Source of the DNA: CBCXVS01 sp965178525
Lineage (GTDB): Bacteria > Tectomicrobia > Entotheonellia > Entotheonellales > Entotheonellaceae
DNA: 25,030 bases
Direction of reading: 5' to 3'
NCBI GenBank assembly: GCA_965178525.1
Contig: CBCXVS010000085.1
Span: forward strand, 1 to 25,030
This document shows positions 1 through 7,515 of this stretch, piece after piece; the stretch's first letter is position 1; every line of letters starts with the position of its first letter. Position numbers and translations under genes: made by a program. The notes beneath the pieces were generated by a model. The model made no database searches, was not told the DNA's origin, and was given only the letters and a program-made list of their open reading frames with translations.

Positions 1-94
1 AGGAGAGTCGGTCTCAGGCAATCGGCGTAACTGCTTCATCAAGAAAGGAGTTGGCTTGACTTAAGGCCATTCGGGCCTGTCCTCGCACCTGATC

Positions 95-706
95 ATGTGT
101 TTTCTGCGCCATCTGAGCGCGGCAGAGGCCATGGACACGTTGCAACAAGCGCTGCCCTTTCGCGGCCATATCACCGGCGTGGGGCTCGATTCTTCGGAAC
201 TCGGACACCCGCCATCGAAGTTTACAGCCGTCTTTGCACGTGCACGCGACGCCGGGTTCCACACCGTCGCGCATGCGGGCGAAGAAGGTCCGGCGGATTA
301 TATCTGGCAAGCGCTCGACCTGCTGCAGGTGGCCCGCATTGATCACGGCGTGCGGTGTGAAGACGACCCCCGCTTGCTCGACAGGTTACGGGCGGCGCAA
401 GTTCCCTTAACCGTTTGTCCGCTTTCAAACGTGAAATTACGTGTCTTTGACACCCTACACGTGCATAATCTGAAGCGCTTATTGGATAGGGGCCTGTGTA
501 TCACGGTAAACTCCGACGACCCGGCCTATTTCGGAGGCTATATGACGGAAAATTTTCTCGCCATTCAAGACGCGCTGCACCTGGATCACCACGACATTTA
601 TCGTCTGGCGCGCAATGCCTTGCAGGCGGCGTTTCTGACGCCAGAATCCCGGCAAGTCCTCCTAGATGAGTTGGATGGTTTTATGGCAAGCCACCACACC
701 GCTTGA
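95..706 (+). pseudogene. Adenosine/adenine deaminase, N-terminally truncated remnant
   Basis: The 203 residues from the ATG match the C-terminal two thirds of adenosine/adenine deaminases, metal-dependent TIM-barrel hydrolases that deaminate purines. Visible are the HAGE motif (residues 60-63), the metal-ligand His in IDHGV (H84) and the SDDPAYFGG motif (D141, D142). The family is usually about 320-340 residues. The missing N-terminal third would carry the HxH metal ligands, so this product should be inactive. Family-like sequence continues upstream of the ATG in the same frame (GLSSHLI, from about position 74), but an in-frame TAA at 62-64 closes it. A one-base shift near 73 gives PFG joined to LSSHLI, which hints at a frameshift, but only 94 bases are visible. 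It ends 24 bases before nitrile hydratase beta and may share its transcript. Family assignment is strong; whether it is a pseudogene or an assembly error is open. Confidence 0.8.
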
Positions 707-730
707 CGGATCATGCGAGAGAAGATAGAT

Positions 731-1399
731 ATGAACGGTATACATGACGTGGGTGGGATGCACGGCTTCGGCCCCGTGCAGCCGGAAGCCAACGAGTCCG
801 TGTTTCACCACCCCTGGGAAGGGTGCGTCTTTGCCATGGTCTTGGGCACGCCTGTGCGCGTGCCGGGCGGCATGCGGCACGCCATCGAAACCATGCAACC
901 CGCGGATTACCTCACGTCGAGCTACTACGAAAAATGGCTGCACGCACGCATCAAAGGATGCATTGACGCTGGCGTTCTGACCGCGGCGGAACTGGAGGCC
1001 CGCATCGCCCGCTTACGCGACCATCCCGACACCCCACTGCCCCGCCGTGAAGACCCGGACGCGACCCGGGATATCTTGCAGCGGCTCCGGACCACGCGTT
1101 CCCCCCGCCGTGAGGTGGACATACAGGCGCAATTCGCCATCGGCGACGCCGTCCGCGTCTGCAATATGCATCCGCCAGCGCACACCCGCCTGCCGCGTTA
1201 CGTGCGAGGCAAACGGGGGGTAGTGACCCGTTTTTACGGCGTACACGACTTGCAGGATACCGTGCCGCCGGGCACAGACGCGCCGTCGTACCCGGTCTAT
1301 GCCGTGCGCTTCGAGGCGCAAGAATTATGGGGGGCGTCGGCGGAAGCCAACGGTGCGGTGTATCTCGATATGTGGGAACGTTATCTGGAGCCGGCATAA
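731..1399 (+). CDS. nthB: Nitrile hydratase, beta subunit
   Basis: Beta subunit of the cytoplasmic metalloenzyme that hydrates nitriles to amides. From the ATG at 731 the protein is 222 residues and begins with the family signature MNGIHDVGGMHGFGPV. A purine-rich GAGAGAAG lies about 8 bases upstream. An earlier in-frame ATG at 713 would add six residues that do not belong to the family. The helical N-terminal half has the YYEKWL segment (about 65-70). The C-terminal half is the SH3-like barrel (FAIGDAVRVCNMHPPAHTRLPRYVRGKRG, about 135-163), whose Arg residues contact the alpha metal centre in known structures. The beta-then-alpha order is typical of cobalt-type enzymes. Its stop codon overlaps the outer end of a 74-bp repeat. 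No activator (P14K/P15K-like) gene follows. Confidence 0.93.
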   Translation: MNGIHDVGGMHGFGPVQPEANESVFHHPWEGCVFAMVLGTPVRVPGGMRHAIETMQPADYLTSSYYEKWLHARIKGCIDAGVLTAAELEARIARLRDHPDTPLPRREDPDATRDILQRLRTTRSPRREVDIQAQFAIGDAVRVCNMHPPAHTRLPRYVRGKRGVVTRFYGVHDLQDTVPPGTDAPSYPVYAVRFEAQELWGASAEANGAVYLDMWERYLEPA

Positions 1400-1471
1400 G
1401 TGCCCGAACAGAATTAAATTCATATTTTTCCTCTGGACAAACGATGTCGCTCATTTTGTCTAGGAACTTAA
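1398..1471. repeat. Inverted repeat, left arm (74 bp)
   Basis: The reverse complement of this stretch matches 2124-2197 at 69 of 74 positions by hand alignment with no gaps. The arm begins inside the beta-subunit stop codon. Near its inner end it holds a short internal inverted pair (GACAAA at 1436-1441, TTTGTC at 1455-1460), so each arm can fold alone. No transposase lies between the arms. It could be a MITE-like repeat, an end of a dead insertion sequence, or an intergenic repeat present elsewhere in the genome. Confidence 0.88.
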
Positions 1472-1500
1472 TCGCCTGAGAACGGAAAAGGGGACAGCTA

Positions 1501-2127
1501 ATGGCTGCTCATGACCATGCAGATCCACATGCCGAGTCGGCGTCAGACGCCGCCTTGCGCGCCAAGGCGCTCGAATCGCTACTGGTGGAAAAAGGGTTGG
1601 TCAGCACCGATGCAATCGATGCGATCGTCCACACCTACGAACACGATATCGGACCGCTCAATGGCGCCAAAGTCGTGGCTCGCGCCTGGGTCGATCCGGC
1701 GTACAAGCAGCGCCTGTTACGAGATGGCACGGCAGCCGTGGCGGAATTGGGATTCAGCGGCGCTGAAGGCGGCGAGATCGTGGTCTTGGAAAATACGCCC
1801 ACCGTTCACAACGTTGTGGTGTGCACCCTGTGTTCCTGCTACCCGTGGCCCGTGCTGGGGCTGCCGCCGGCATGGTACAAATCATTTGCCTATCGGTCAC
1901 GCGTGGTACGCGAACCCCGGACAGTTCTACGCGAGTTTGGCCTCGACCTTCCGGCGGCAACCGAGATTCGCGTCTGGGACAGCAATTCCGATGTGCGCTA
2001 CATGGTGCTGCCCGAGAGACCCGCCGGCACAGAGCCGTGGCGGGAGGACGAACTCGCAGCGCTGGTGACGCGCGACGCGATGATTGGCGTCGCCAAGGCG
2101 CAGGCGCCCGCCGTGGCATCATCTTAA
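1501..2127 (+). CDS. nthA: Nitrile hydratase, alpha subunit (cobalt type)
   Basis: Catalytic alpha subunit, 208 residues. The metal-binding claw is C108-T-L-C111-S-C113, followed by YPWPVLGLPPAWYKS. In this family Cys111 and Cys113 are oxidised to sulfinic/sulfenic acid. Thr at the second position (CTLCSC rather than CSLCSC) is the accepted mark of cobalt-dependent enzymes. The VVREPRTVLREFG segment and the C-terminal DSNSDVRYMVLPERP segment are family-typical. The start has AAGGGG about 8 bases upstream. With the beta subunit it converts R-CN to R-CONH2, feeding the amidases encoded further along the window. The gene lies between two inverted 74-bp repeats; its TAA stop is inside the right-hand copy. 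Confidence 0.95.
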   Translation: MAAHDHADPHAESASDAALRAKALESLLVEKGLVSTDAIDAIVHTYEHDIGPLNGAKVVARAWVDPAYKQRLLRDGTAAVAELGFSGAEGGEIVVLENTPTVHNVVVCTLCSCYPWPVLGLPPAWYKSFAYRSRVVREPRTVLREFGLDLPAATEIRVWDSNSDVRYMVLPERPAGTEPWREDELAALVTRDAMIGVAKAQAPAVASS

Positions 2128-2197
2128 GTACCTGGACAACATGAGCGACATCGTTTGTCCAGAGGAAAGATATGAATTGAATTCTGTTCGGGCACTT
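2124..2197. repeat. Inverted repeat, right arm (74 bp)
   Basis: Partner of 1398-1471 in opposite orientation. The five differences from the left arm are single substitutions. It starts at the alpha-subunit stop codon (TAA at 2125-2127) and ends 32 bases before the amidohydrolase start. It has the same internal inverted pair (GGACAA near 2134, TTGTCC near 2156). If the whole operon is transcribed, the two arms could pair and loop out the alpha gene. Confidence 0.88.
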
Positions 2198-2229
2198 CAC
2201 GCGATACCCGGCCGGAGAAGGAGAACCCC

Positions 2230-3216
2230 ATGCGTATCGATATGCACGCGCACTATGTTCCCCCCAAGGCACTCGAGGCGATTGAGCGCGATGCTTCGTC
2301 GTATGGCGTGCATCTGGAAGAGGCTGCATCCGGCGGCCACTGTGCCTGCTTCAACTATGGCTTGACGATTCGGCCCTTTTTCCCCCATTTGCTCGATGTG
2401 GCGGAACGCTGGGATGTCATGGCGCAACAGGGCATCGATCGGCAGCTCTTGTCGGTGTAGGCGGATCTGCTAGGCTACGGTATGCCGGCGGACGAGAGCG
2501 CGCGGTGGCATCGCTTGCTCAACGAAACCTTGGGCGAGGTGGCGCAACACCATTCCGAACGGCTTTCCGCCCTCGCCTCGGCTCCGTTGCAGGATGCGCC
2601 ACGGGCGGCGCGGGAGTTGGAATATGGGGTGAAGCAGTGTGGGGCCGTCGGCGCCGTGATCGCGGCCAACGTCAATGACACGAGCCTCGGAGAAGCGCCA
2701 CTGGACGAATTCTGGGCCGCGGCGGTGGAGTTGGATGTCCCCGTCTTTATCCATCCGACGCAGTCCACGCAACCTCGGCGCACACGCCAATTCGGTATGT
2801 TACAGGTGGTGCAGTACACGTACGATACAACCGCGTCGATCGGCTCTTTGATTTTCAGCGGCGTGCTGGACCGCTATCCTACCCTGACGCTGATTCTCTC
2901 GCACGGCGGGGGATATTTCCCCTATCAGTTCGGCCGCTTCAACCGTGTGTATCGCAATTTGGAAGCGCCGACGGCCCCGGCGTAGCCCCCGTCGGCATAC
3001 CTGCGCCGGTTCTTCTATGACACGATTCTCTATGAGCCAGCAGCGCTGCGGTACTTATGCGGCCTCGTGGGCCATGACCGGCTGTTGTTGGGGACCGATT
3101 ATCCCTTTCCGGTCTTTGAGCAAGACCCGCTGCAGCTCTTAGAAGATACGGGCTTGTCCCCGGATGAAGTGGCGCAGATTGGCGGCGGCACGACGCAACA
3201 ACTCTTCCATTTGTAG
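2230..3216 (+). pseudogene. ACMSD-like amidohydrolase with two in-frame TAG codons
   Basis: One open frame, apart from two TAG codons (2458-2460 and 2983-2985), encodes a complete amidohydrolase_2 (aminocarboxymuconate-semialdehyde decarboxylase-like) protein of about 328 codons. The N-terminus has the HxH metal motif (MRIDMHAHYVPP, H6 and H8). Later come VFIHPT, LSHGGGYFPYQFGR and the C-terminal LGTDYPFP with the metal-binding Asp. The start is good, with AAGGAG 7 bases upstream. No frameshift is needed anywhere; sequence before, between and after the stops is all family-like. The first TAG falls where a Trp would fit (LSV-W-AD), and the second where Gln would fit before PPSAYLRRF. It is either a pseudogene or carries base-call errors. 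TAG is the normal terminator of several neighbours, so wholesale recoding is unlikely. Confidence 0.85.
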
Positions 3217-3249
3217 ACGACATCTTGATCTTACTCGTGAGGTGATGCC

Positions 3250-3749
3250 ATGCCTGTGTATGAATTTTACTGCCCCGATTGTCACACGATCTTCAACTTT
3301 TTCTCCCGGCGCGTGAATACCGCGGCGCGCCCGGCCTGCCCCCGCTGTGAGCGGCCCGAGCTGGAGCGTCAGGTCTCCTCTTCGCCATTAGCTCCGGGCG
3401 CAAGGATGAGGAGGAGGGCGGTCCCCTGCCGCACATGGATGATCCGCGTATGGAACGGGCCATGATGGCCCTCGCGGCCGAAGCTGAAAGGCTGGACGAC
3501 AACGACCCGCGCCAGGCGGCGCATTTCATGCGCCGGCTCTGCGAAACGACCGGTATGGAGCTGAATGCCGAGATGAAGGAAATCATTCGGAGAATGGAGG
3601 CCGGCGAGGACGCCGAGCATCTCGATGAGGAACTCGGGTCGGAACTCGATGACGCCGATCCTTTTGGCGATCTCAGAGCCAAGGGCCTGAAACATCTGCG
3701 GCAACAGTATGTGCGCCCGCAGGTGGATGAGACGCTTCGTGAACTCTGA
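3250..3749 (+). pseudogene. FmdB-like zinc-ribbon protein, frameshifted
   Basis: The 5' part encodes an FmdB-type zinc ribbon (MPVYEFYCPDCHTIFNFF... ACPRCERPELERQV) with two CxxC knuckles. Around 3376-3383 the coding frame shifts: continuing one frame over gives FAISSGRKDEEEGG and then a long acidic helical tail (DDPRMERAMMALAAEAERL... ending at 3749). That is the expected continuation of long FmdB-like proteins found beside amide and decarboxylase genes. A single missing base in the CT-rich run near 3378 explains it. The start has GAGGTG a few bases upstream. FmdB-type ribbons are thought to be regulators or metal-handling accessories of amidases; the role here is inferred from neighbours only. 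Confidence 0.8.
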
Positions 3750-3844
3750 TGACGTCCGGGTCTGGCCGGGACACGGATGTGGCGAATCTGGACTTTGACG
3801 CCTGGAACCGGGTCATTCAGGTCAATTTGAGCGGGATCTTTTGA
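3749..3844 (+). pseudogene. Short-chain dehydrogenase/reductase fragment
   Basis: A 31-codon frame overlapping the preceding stop (ATG at 3749) contains NLDFDAWNRVIQVNLSGIF. This is the segment of classical SDR enzymes around the conserved Asn of the VNL(S/T)G motif that follows the Rossmann core. Both the N-terminal TGxxxGxG part and the YxxxK catalytic part are absent: a TGA follows at 3842-3844, and the convergent DUF2071 gene begins its 3' end at 3854. It is most simply the scar of a deleted SDR gene. The motif is short, so the match rests on about 20 residues. Confidence 0.6.
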
Positions 3845-3853
3845 TGATCCCTA

Positions 3854-4600
3854 TTATTTTCTAGACTCAATTGGCCTCCCTCGCCGCACCATCACCGGCG
3901 ACCCATCCGCCACAAACGCCGAGCTGGGCGGTCCGGCAAGACGCTCGACGAACGCATCGCCATACAAGGCCGCGACATCGCAAACCAGTCTGGGATGCGC
4001 CGCCTGCCAGACGCGCCAACGCGGATGTTCCACCTGGTATTCCAGCGTCGAGCCATCGGGCTGCATGCAGTATCCCCAATAATGTTCGGTGATAAACGTC
4101 TCTTCGGAATCATCCGGGGCCAGCACGGGCTCACCGGCAATATCGACGTAGAGACCATTCCAGGCGCCCTGGCGCCACCATTCATAGGAGACAGGACCGG
4201 ACGGCGCTCCCCCAGCGTTTGGCAGGGGCACCGTATGCCGCATGGGCAGCGCCACATAATTTTCGTGATACACATGGCGTGCAACAAACGCGATGGCCCA
4301 GCGGGGAACCAGCTCTTTGATGAAGACAACCCCCCGCCGCCATTCGCCCGCAGCTTTGTGACGCACGTAAAACCGGAGGTTGACCTCATCAAAGTTGCAG
4401 TGAAAGGGGATGGGCACGCCAAGCACACGCGTCCGCAAGAATCGGAAGCCGACGATACTCACAAAGGTCCGGCCATTCCAAAAGTCGAGTTCGGTGCCAG
4501 CGGGCACAAAGGGGCCGAGAATCGCCGGATCGATCTCATAGTTGAGCATCGCCAGTGTCCGCCACTCGGCGGTGAGAAACCGTGCGCTTTGGGCTTGCAT
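3854..4600 (-). CDS. DUF2071 (YqjF-like) family protein
   Basis: A 248-residue soluble protein recognised as DUF2071. It has the N-terminal segment ILGPFVPAGTELDFWNGRTFVSIVGFRF, then FDEVNLRFYV, then GVVFIKELVPRWAIAFVARHVYHENY, and a late TEHYWGY motif, all characteristic of this family, which adopts an acetoacetate-decarboxylase-like fold. No biochemical role is established for most members. The start is supported by GGGGAGGG about 8 bases upstream. It is the third gene of a minus-strand set after the dioxygenase and deacetylase, 45 bases downstream of the latter, so co-transcription is likely. Confidence 0.88.
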   Translation of the reverse strand: MQAQSARFLTAEWRTLAMLNYEIDPAILGPFVPAGTELDFWNGRTFVSIVGFRFLRTRVLGVPIPFHCNFDEVNLRFYVRHKAAGEWRRGVVFIKELVPRWAIAFVARHVYHENYVALPMRHTVPLPNAGGAPSGPVSYEWWRQGAWNGLYVDIAGEPVLAPDDSEETFITEHYWGYCMQPDGSTLEYQVEHPRWRVWQAAHPRLVCDVAALYGDAFVERLAGPPSSAFVADGSPVMVRRGRPIESRK

Positions 4601-4645
4601 AACCGGCCCTCCCCTTGGACGCCAAACTCACGGATCACGCCGTCG

Positions 4646-5560
4646 CTACCGAGATACATCAGGCGATTGCGCCCCCAGCTCCGGGATCGGTCCCTCATAG
4701 TAGGGCAAGCGGTCCACCCGTGGCTGCCAGCGCCCCTCGGCCATGAGCTGGCGGACGTGCGCCGCAATGTCTTCGAGCGGCGCAAACCACACCTGGCCTT
4801 TGTCATGCATGTGTTCGATCAGGCGCTGAATCGCCAGGGCGCGCGCCAGCCGGCCGCTCAGGAAGGGATGCCACACCGAAATCCACAGGCCACCGCATTC
4901 CCACACCGCCTCAAACTCTTCGATAAACAGCTGCAGCGCGGTTTGGGACGATTTAATCGACATGATATAGCCAAAATCCCGCGACGCCATATAATGCGGC
5001 CAGTCGTCCATGGCGTAATGACTCGGCAGTTCGACCACCGAACCCACGCCGTTCTCAAGCAGGTAAGGCACGTCGTCGCCAAACAGCGAGGCGTAGTCAA
5101 ACCCATCTTGCACCAAAAAATCCAAGGTGTGCCGGGAAAATTTGTAACTGCCGCAGCGGATGCCGCGGGGCCGCTTCCCCGTCATCTTCACGATGACCTC
5201 CGTGCCGCGTTGTAGCCAGTACCGCTCTTCGTCCGCCGGCAGCTCATTGGGGCGTTCATGCAAATAGCCGTGATGCGCAATTTCATGCCCGTCTTGCAAG
5301 ATCGCCTCCACGGCATCCGGATAGCGTTCCATACACCAGGAGGGCAGAAAAAAGGTTTGCCGCATACCGAATTGTTTGTACATGTGCAGGATGCGCGGCA
5401 CCGCCACTTCCGGCCCGTAGCGCAGCATGGACAGCGCCGCGACGCGCGTATCGGCGCTGCGATGGTGATCAAAATGTAAAATGCTGTCGGCATCCATGTC
5501 GAAGGTAAAGGCCACGGCGCAGCGCGCGCCGTTGGGCCATGGGGGAGGATTCAGAATCAT
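4646..5560 (-). CDS. Polysaccharide deacetylase family protein (HpPgdA/PuuE type, possible cyclic-imide hydrolase)
   Basis: A 304-residue NodB-homology protein without a signal peptide. The first metal motif is FTFDMDAD (D21 and D23 region), and the second is GHEIAHHGYLHE (H92, H96, H97, H101). RPRGIRCGSYKFS and WISVWHPFLSGR are typical of the cytoplasmic subgroup that includes H. pylori PgdA-like and PuuE-like allantoinase proteins. Some members of that subgroup hydrolyse cyclic imides or ureides rather than sugar N-acetyl groups. An imide or amide substrate would fit the nitrile- and amide-degrading genes nearby; that is inference. An AGAGGAG ribosome site overlaps the upstream dioxygenase stop codon (12-base gap), so the two are probably translationally linked. 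It ends with TAG. Confidence 0.85.
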   Translation of the reverse strand: MILNPPPWPNGARCAVAFTFDMDADSILHFDHHRSADTRVAALSMLRYGPEVAVPRILHMYKQFGMRQTFFLPSWCMERYPDAVEAILQDGHEIAHHGYLHERPNELPADEERYWLQRGTEVIVKMTGKRPRGIRCGSYKFSRHTLDFLVQDGFDYASLFGDDVPYLLENGVGSVVELPSHYAMDDWPHYMASRDFGYIMSIKSSQTALQLFIEEFEAVWECGGLWISVWHPFLSGRLARALAIQRLIEHMHDKGQVWFAPLEDIAAHVRQLMAEGRWQPRVDRLPYYEGPIPELGAQSPDVSR

Positions 5561-5572
5561 GGAGTATCTCCT

Positions 5573-6451
5573 CTAGCGAGATGGCGCCGCTTCACGCGGC
5601 GTCAAGACAAAATCATAGGCCACCGTGTAATACGGCAGGGACACATCGGCATCCGGCGCGTTGTCCATCGTATCGTGCCGGACGAATTCGCAGACCAACG
5701 ACGGCTTCACGGCATACACGGCATCCGAGTCGAGATACGGATCCGTAGAGTCGAAAATATGGGTCTTGACCGGTTCAAAGCCTTCGGCTGAAACGATGCA
5801 GTGAATATGCGCCGGACGGTAGGGATGGCTGCCGATCTGTTCCAGCATGCGGCCGGCCGTGCCGTCAAACGGCACCGTGTAACCGATGGGCCGCACCGTG
5901 CGAAAGCGGTAGGTGCCGTCCGCCTGCGTGCGGAATTTCCCCCGCCAGTTGAGCTGCGGATCGGACGCATTCTGCACATCATACAGCCCTTTGGACGAGG
6001 TCTGCCAGACATCGAGGACGGCGTTGCCGATCGGGCTCCTGGCCATGTCCAAGACATGGCCCGACACAAAGGCCGGGGGGCCGTCATCGTGTTGGGCAAT
6101 GTTGGCCCCGTACGCCATCTCTGGGGCATCGTCGCGGTAAAATGGCCCCAGTACCGTCGATTCCGTCGCGCCCTCGGGTTTGCGATGGCTCATCAAATCA
6201 ACCAACATCGACACCCCGAGCAAGTCCGACAGCAAGATAAACTCCTGCCGGGTGTCGGAGCACATCTGCCCAGTCTGCGTCAAGAACCGGATGCCGCCGA
6301 TCCATTCTTGTTCCGTTAGCTCGACCTCCTGGACAAAGGCATGGAGGTGTTGGACCAAACTGCGCATGATCGTTTTGAGGCGCGGTGAAGCGGTCTGTTC
6401 CAGCCGCTCCAAGACCGCGGCGGTGATCTCGGCTTCGGTCATGGCATACAT
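5573..6451 (-). CDS. Intradiol ring-cleavage dioxygenase (catechol/hydroxyquinol 1,2-dioxygenase family)
   Basis: Non-haem Fe(III) enzyme cleaving a catechol-type ring between the two hydroxyls. From the ATG at 6451 (AAGGAGGG 5-6 bases upstream) the protein is 292 residues; a longer in-frame extension to 6559 lacks family similarity. The four iron ligands are visible: Tyr157 in KGLYDVQ, Tyr191 in PIGYTVPFDG, and His215 and His217 in RPAHIHCIV. The N-terminal helical dimerisation domain (about 1-95) ends before the ESTVLGPFYRDDAPE segment, typical of the catechol/hydroxyquinol clade rather than protocatechuate dioxygenases. It is first in a minus-strand operon and diverges from the gene starting at 6643. 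The substrate cannot be decided from the sequence. Confidence 0.92.
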   Translation of the reverse strand: MYAMTEAEITAAVLERLEQTASPRLKTIMRSLVQHLHAFVQEVELTEQEWIGGIRFLTQTGQMCSDTRQEFILLSDLLGVSMLVDLMSHRKPEGATESTVLGPFYRDDAPEMAYGANIAQHDDGPPAFVSGHVLDMARSPIGNAVLDVWQTSSKGLYDVQNASDPQLNWRGKFRTQADGTYRFRTVRPIGYTVPFDGTAGRMLEQIGSHPYRPAHIHCIVSAEGFEPVKTHIFDSTDPYLDSDAVYAVKPSLVCEFVRHDTMDNAPDADVSLPYYTVAYDFVLTPREAAPSR

Positions 6452-6552
6452 ATGTTCCCTCCTTAGCGCTTGGCGATGGCTCTCTCGGATGGTGTTTTCT
6501 CTGCAGACATACCGCATATCGCTGACAAAAGAAAGAGCACTGTTGCCCTTGG

Positions 6553-6588
6553 TTGTCACATACCGCTAAGCGGTGTATGCTGAGCATA
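6553..6588 (+). promoter_or_regulatory. Candidate sigma70-like promoter overlapped by two 13-bp palindromes
   Basis: In the divergent gap, TTGTCA (6553-6558) and TATGCT (6576-6581) are separated by 17 bases, a good sigma70-like pair reading toward the gene at 6643. ACCGCT-A-AGCGGT (6562-6574) fills the spacer. A second palindrome, TATGCT-G-AGCATA (6576-6588), overlaps the -10. Their centres are 14 bases apart and both share a GCT-N-AGC core. This layout suits repressor binding that would control the + gene and perhaps the divergent dioxygenase operon. No regulator gene is adjacent. The promoter call is by eye. Confidence 0.5.
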
Positions 6589-6642
6589 ACAGAGATCGCC
6601 ACGCGAGCGGATAGAGTCCGTCTGAGTTCGAGGAGAACAGCC

Positions 6643-7463
6643 ATGAGACAAGATGAGCGCGTCGAGGTGGTCGAGTACACCGACGTCATGTGTTCCTGGG
6701 CGTGGGGGTCAGAGCCGAAACTCCGGCTGCTGCGCTGGCGCTATGAGGACCGCTGCGATTGGCGGCTGGTGATGGGCGGTTTGGTCGGCGACCGGACCCA
6801 AGCCCCGGACTGGGCTCCCCTGGAGCAAGCGGCGCGGTCATTGGCATTGTGGGCAACGGTCTCCAACCATACCGGCGCCCCTTACGCGGGACGGCTCGCA
6901 TCGGGAGCCGCGTGCAGTGACGCCTCGGGGATCGGTCTGTGCGCCGCCCGACTGCAAGGGGACAACATGGCATTGGCCGTCCTGCGCCGTATGCGGGAAG
7001 CGCTCTTTCTCTTTGGCCGGCCGCCCGATACAGCGGCGCGCGTGCTTGACGCCGTACGGGACACGCCAGGGCTGGATGTACAGCGCTTTGAGCGCGATCT
7101 CGCCGGGCAGGAAGCGCGGGACGCCTACCGGATCGACTGGGAGGAAACCCGCCAACCGATGGGCGCGATCGCTATGCCTTTCCAACGCTGCTTTTCCGGG
7201 GGCCGGGCGGTGAGCACACGGCACCGGGTTGGCGCCCGTTTGACGCCTATGCCGAGGCCATGGAGAAGGCGGTTCCGGGCGCCACGGCAAACCCACGGCC
7301 GGATCCCACACCTCAGGAGGCGTTCGAGCGCTGGCCGCTGCTCACATCGGTTGAACTCGAAACACTCTGCGGCTCCGGCGCCGAGCCGCCTTCGGGCGCC
7401 AAGGCCTACGATGGGGGCCATGGTGTGGTCTACCTCCGCCCCGAACTTTACCCCTCGATCTAA
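6643..7463 (+). pseudogene. DsbA/FrnE-like thioredoxin-fold protein, frameshifted
   Basis: The start at 6643 has GAGGAG 7-8 bases upstream. The first part, MRQDERVEVVEYTDVMCSWAWG..., is the beta1-active-site region of the DsbA/FrnE family. The usual second Cys (CxxC) is Ala, leaving one Cys. The frame runs to about 7157; family-like sequence then continues one frame over as DGRDRYAFPTLLF, GPGGEHTAPGWRPFDAYAEAMEKAV and ends at the TAA at 7461-7463. One missing base near 7158 would give a continuous product of about 273 residues. YAFPTLLF is the cis-Pro loop region. The uncorrected frame would run on to 7875 with composition unlike a real protein. Redox or isomerase function is uncertain because of the single Cys. 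Confidence 0.75.
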
Positions 7464-7481
7464 CACCCGCGTCCGAGACCT

Positions 7482-7509
7482 GAGGTCGGCCGCCGCTCCG
7501 GCCGGCCTC
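7482..7509. terminator. Hairpin between convergent genes
   Basis: GAGGTCGGCCG (7482-7492) pairs with CGGCCGGCCTC (7499-7509) across a 6-base loop, an 11-bp stem with one G-T type mismatch. It lies between the 3' ends of the DsbA-like gene (+) and the LLM oxidoreductase (-), the right place for a bidirectional terminator. There is no T-tract on either side, so intrinsic termination would be weak. Confidence 0.5.
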
Positions 7510-7515
7510 TACCGC

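Noticed and set aside
14..346. Minus-strand 110-codon frame opposite the deaminase
   Set aside because: It is antisense to clear deaminase coding sequence and has no recognised motif.
2084..2365. Frame from 2084 containing MSDIVCPEERYELNSVR
   Set aside because: It is the translated inverted repeat; the same peptide appears on the minus strand of the other arm with non-synonymous differences, so it is not evidence of a protein.
2230..3216. Pyrrolysine or genome-wide TAG recoding
   Set aside because: TAG is the terminal stop of at least four nearby genes and the family is not a known pyrrolysine user; kept only as a check.
3995..5215. Plus-strand 406-codon frame
   Set aside because: It lies antisense to DUF2071 and the deacetylase, both with strong motifs and ribosome sites; its composition (His/Arg/Pro rich) is typical of a high-GC shadow frame.
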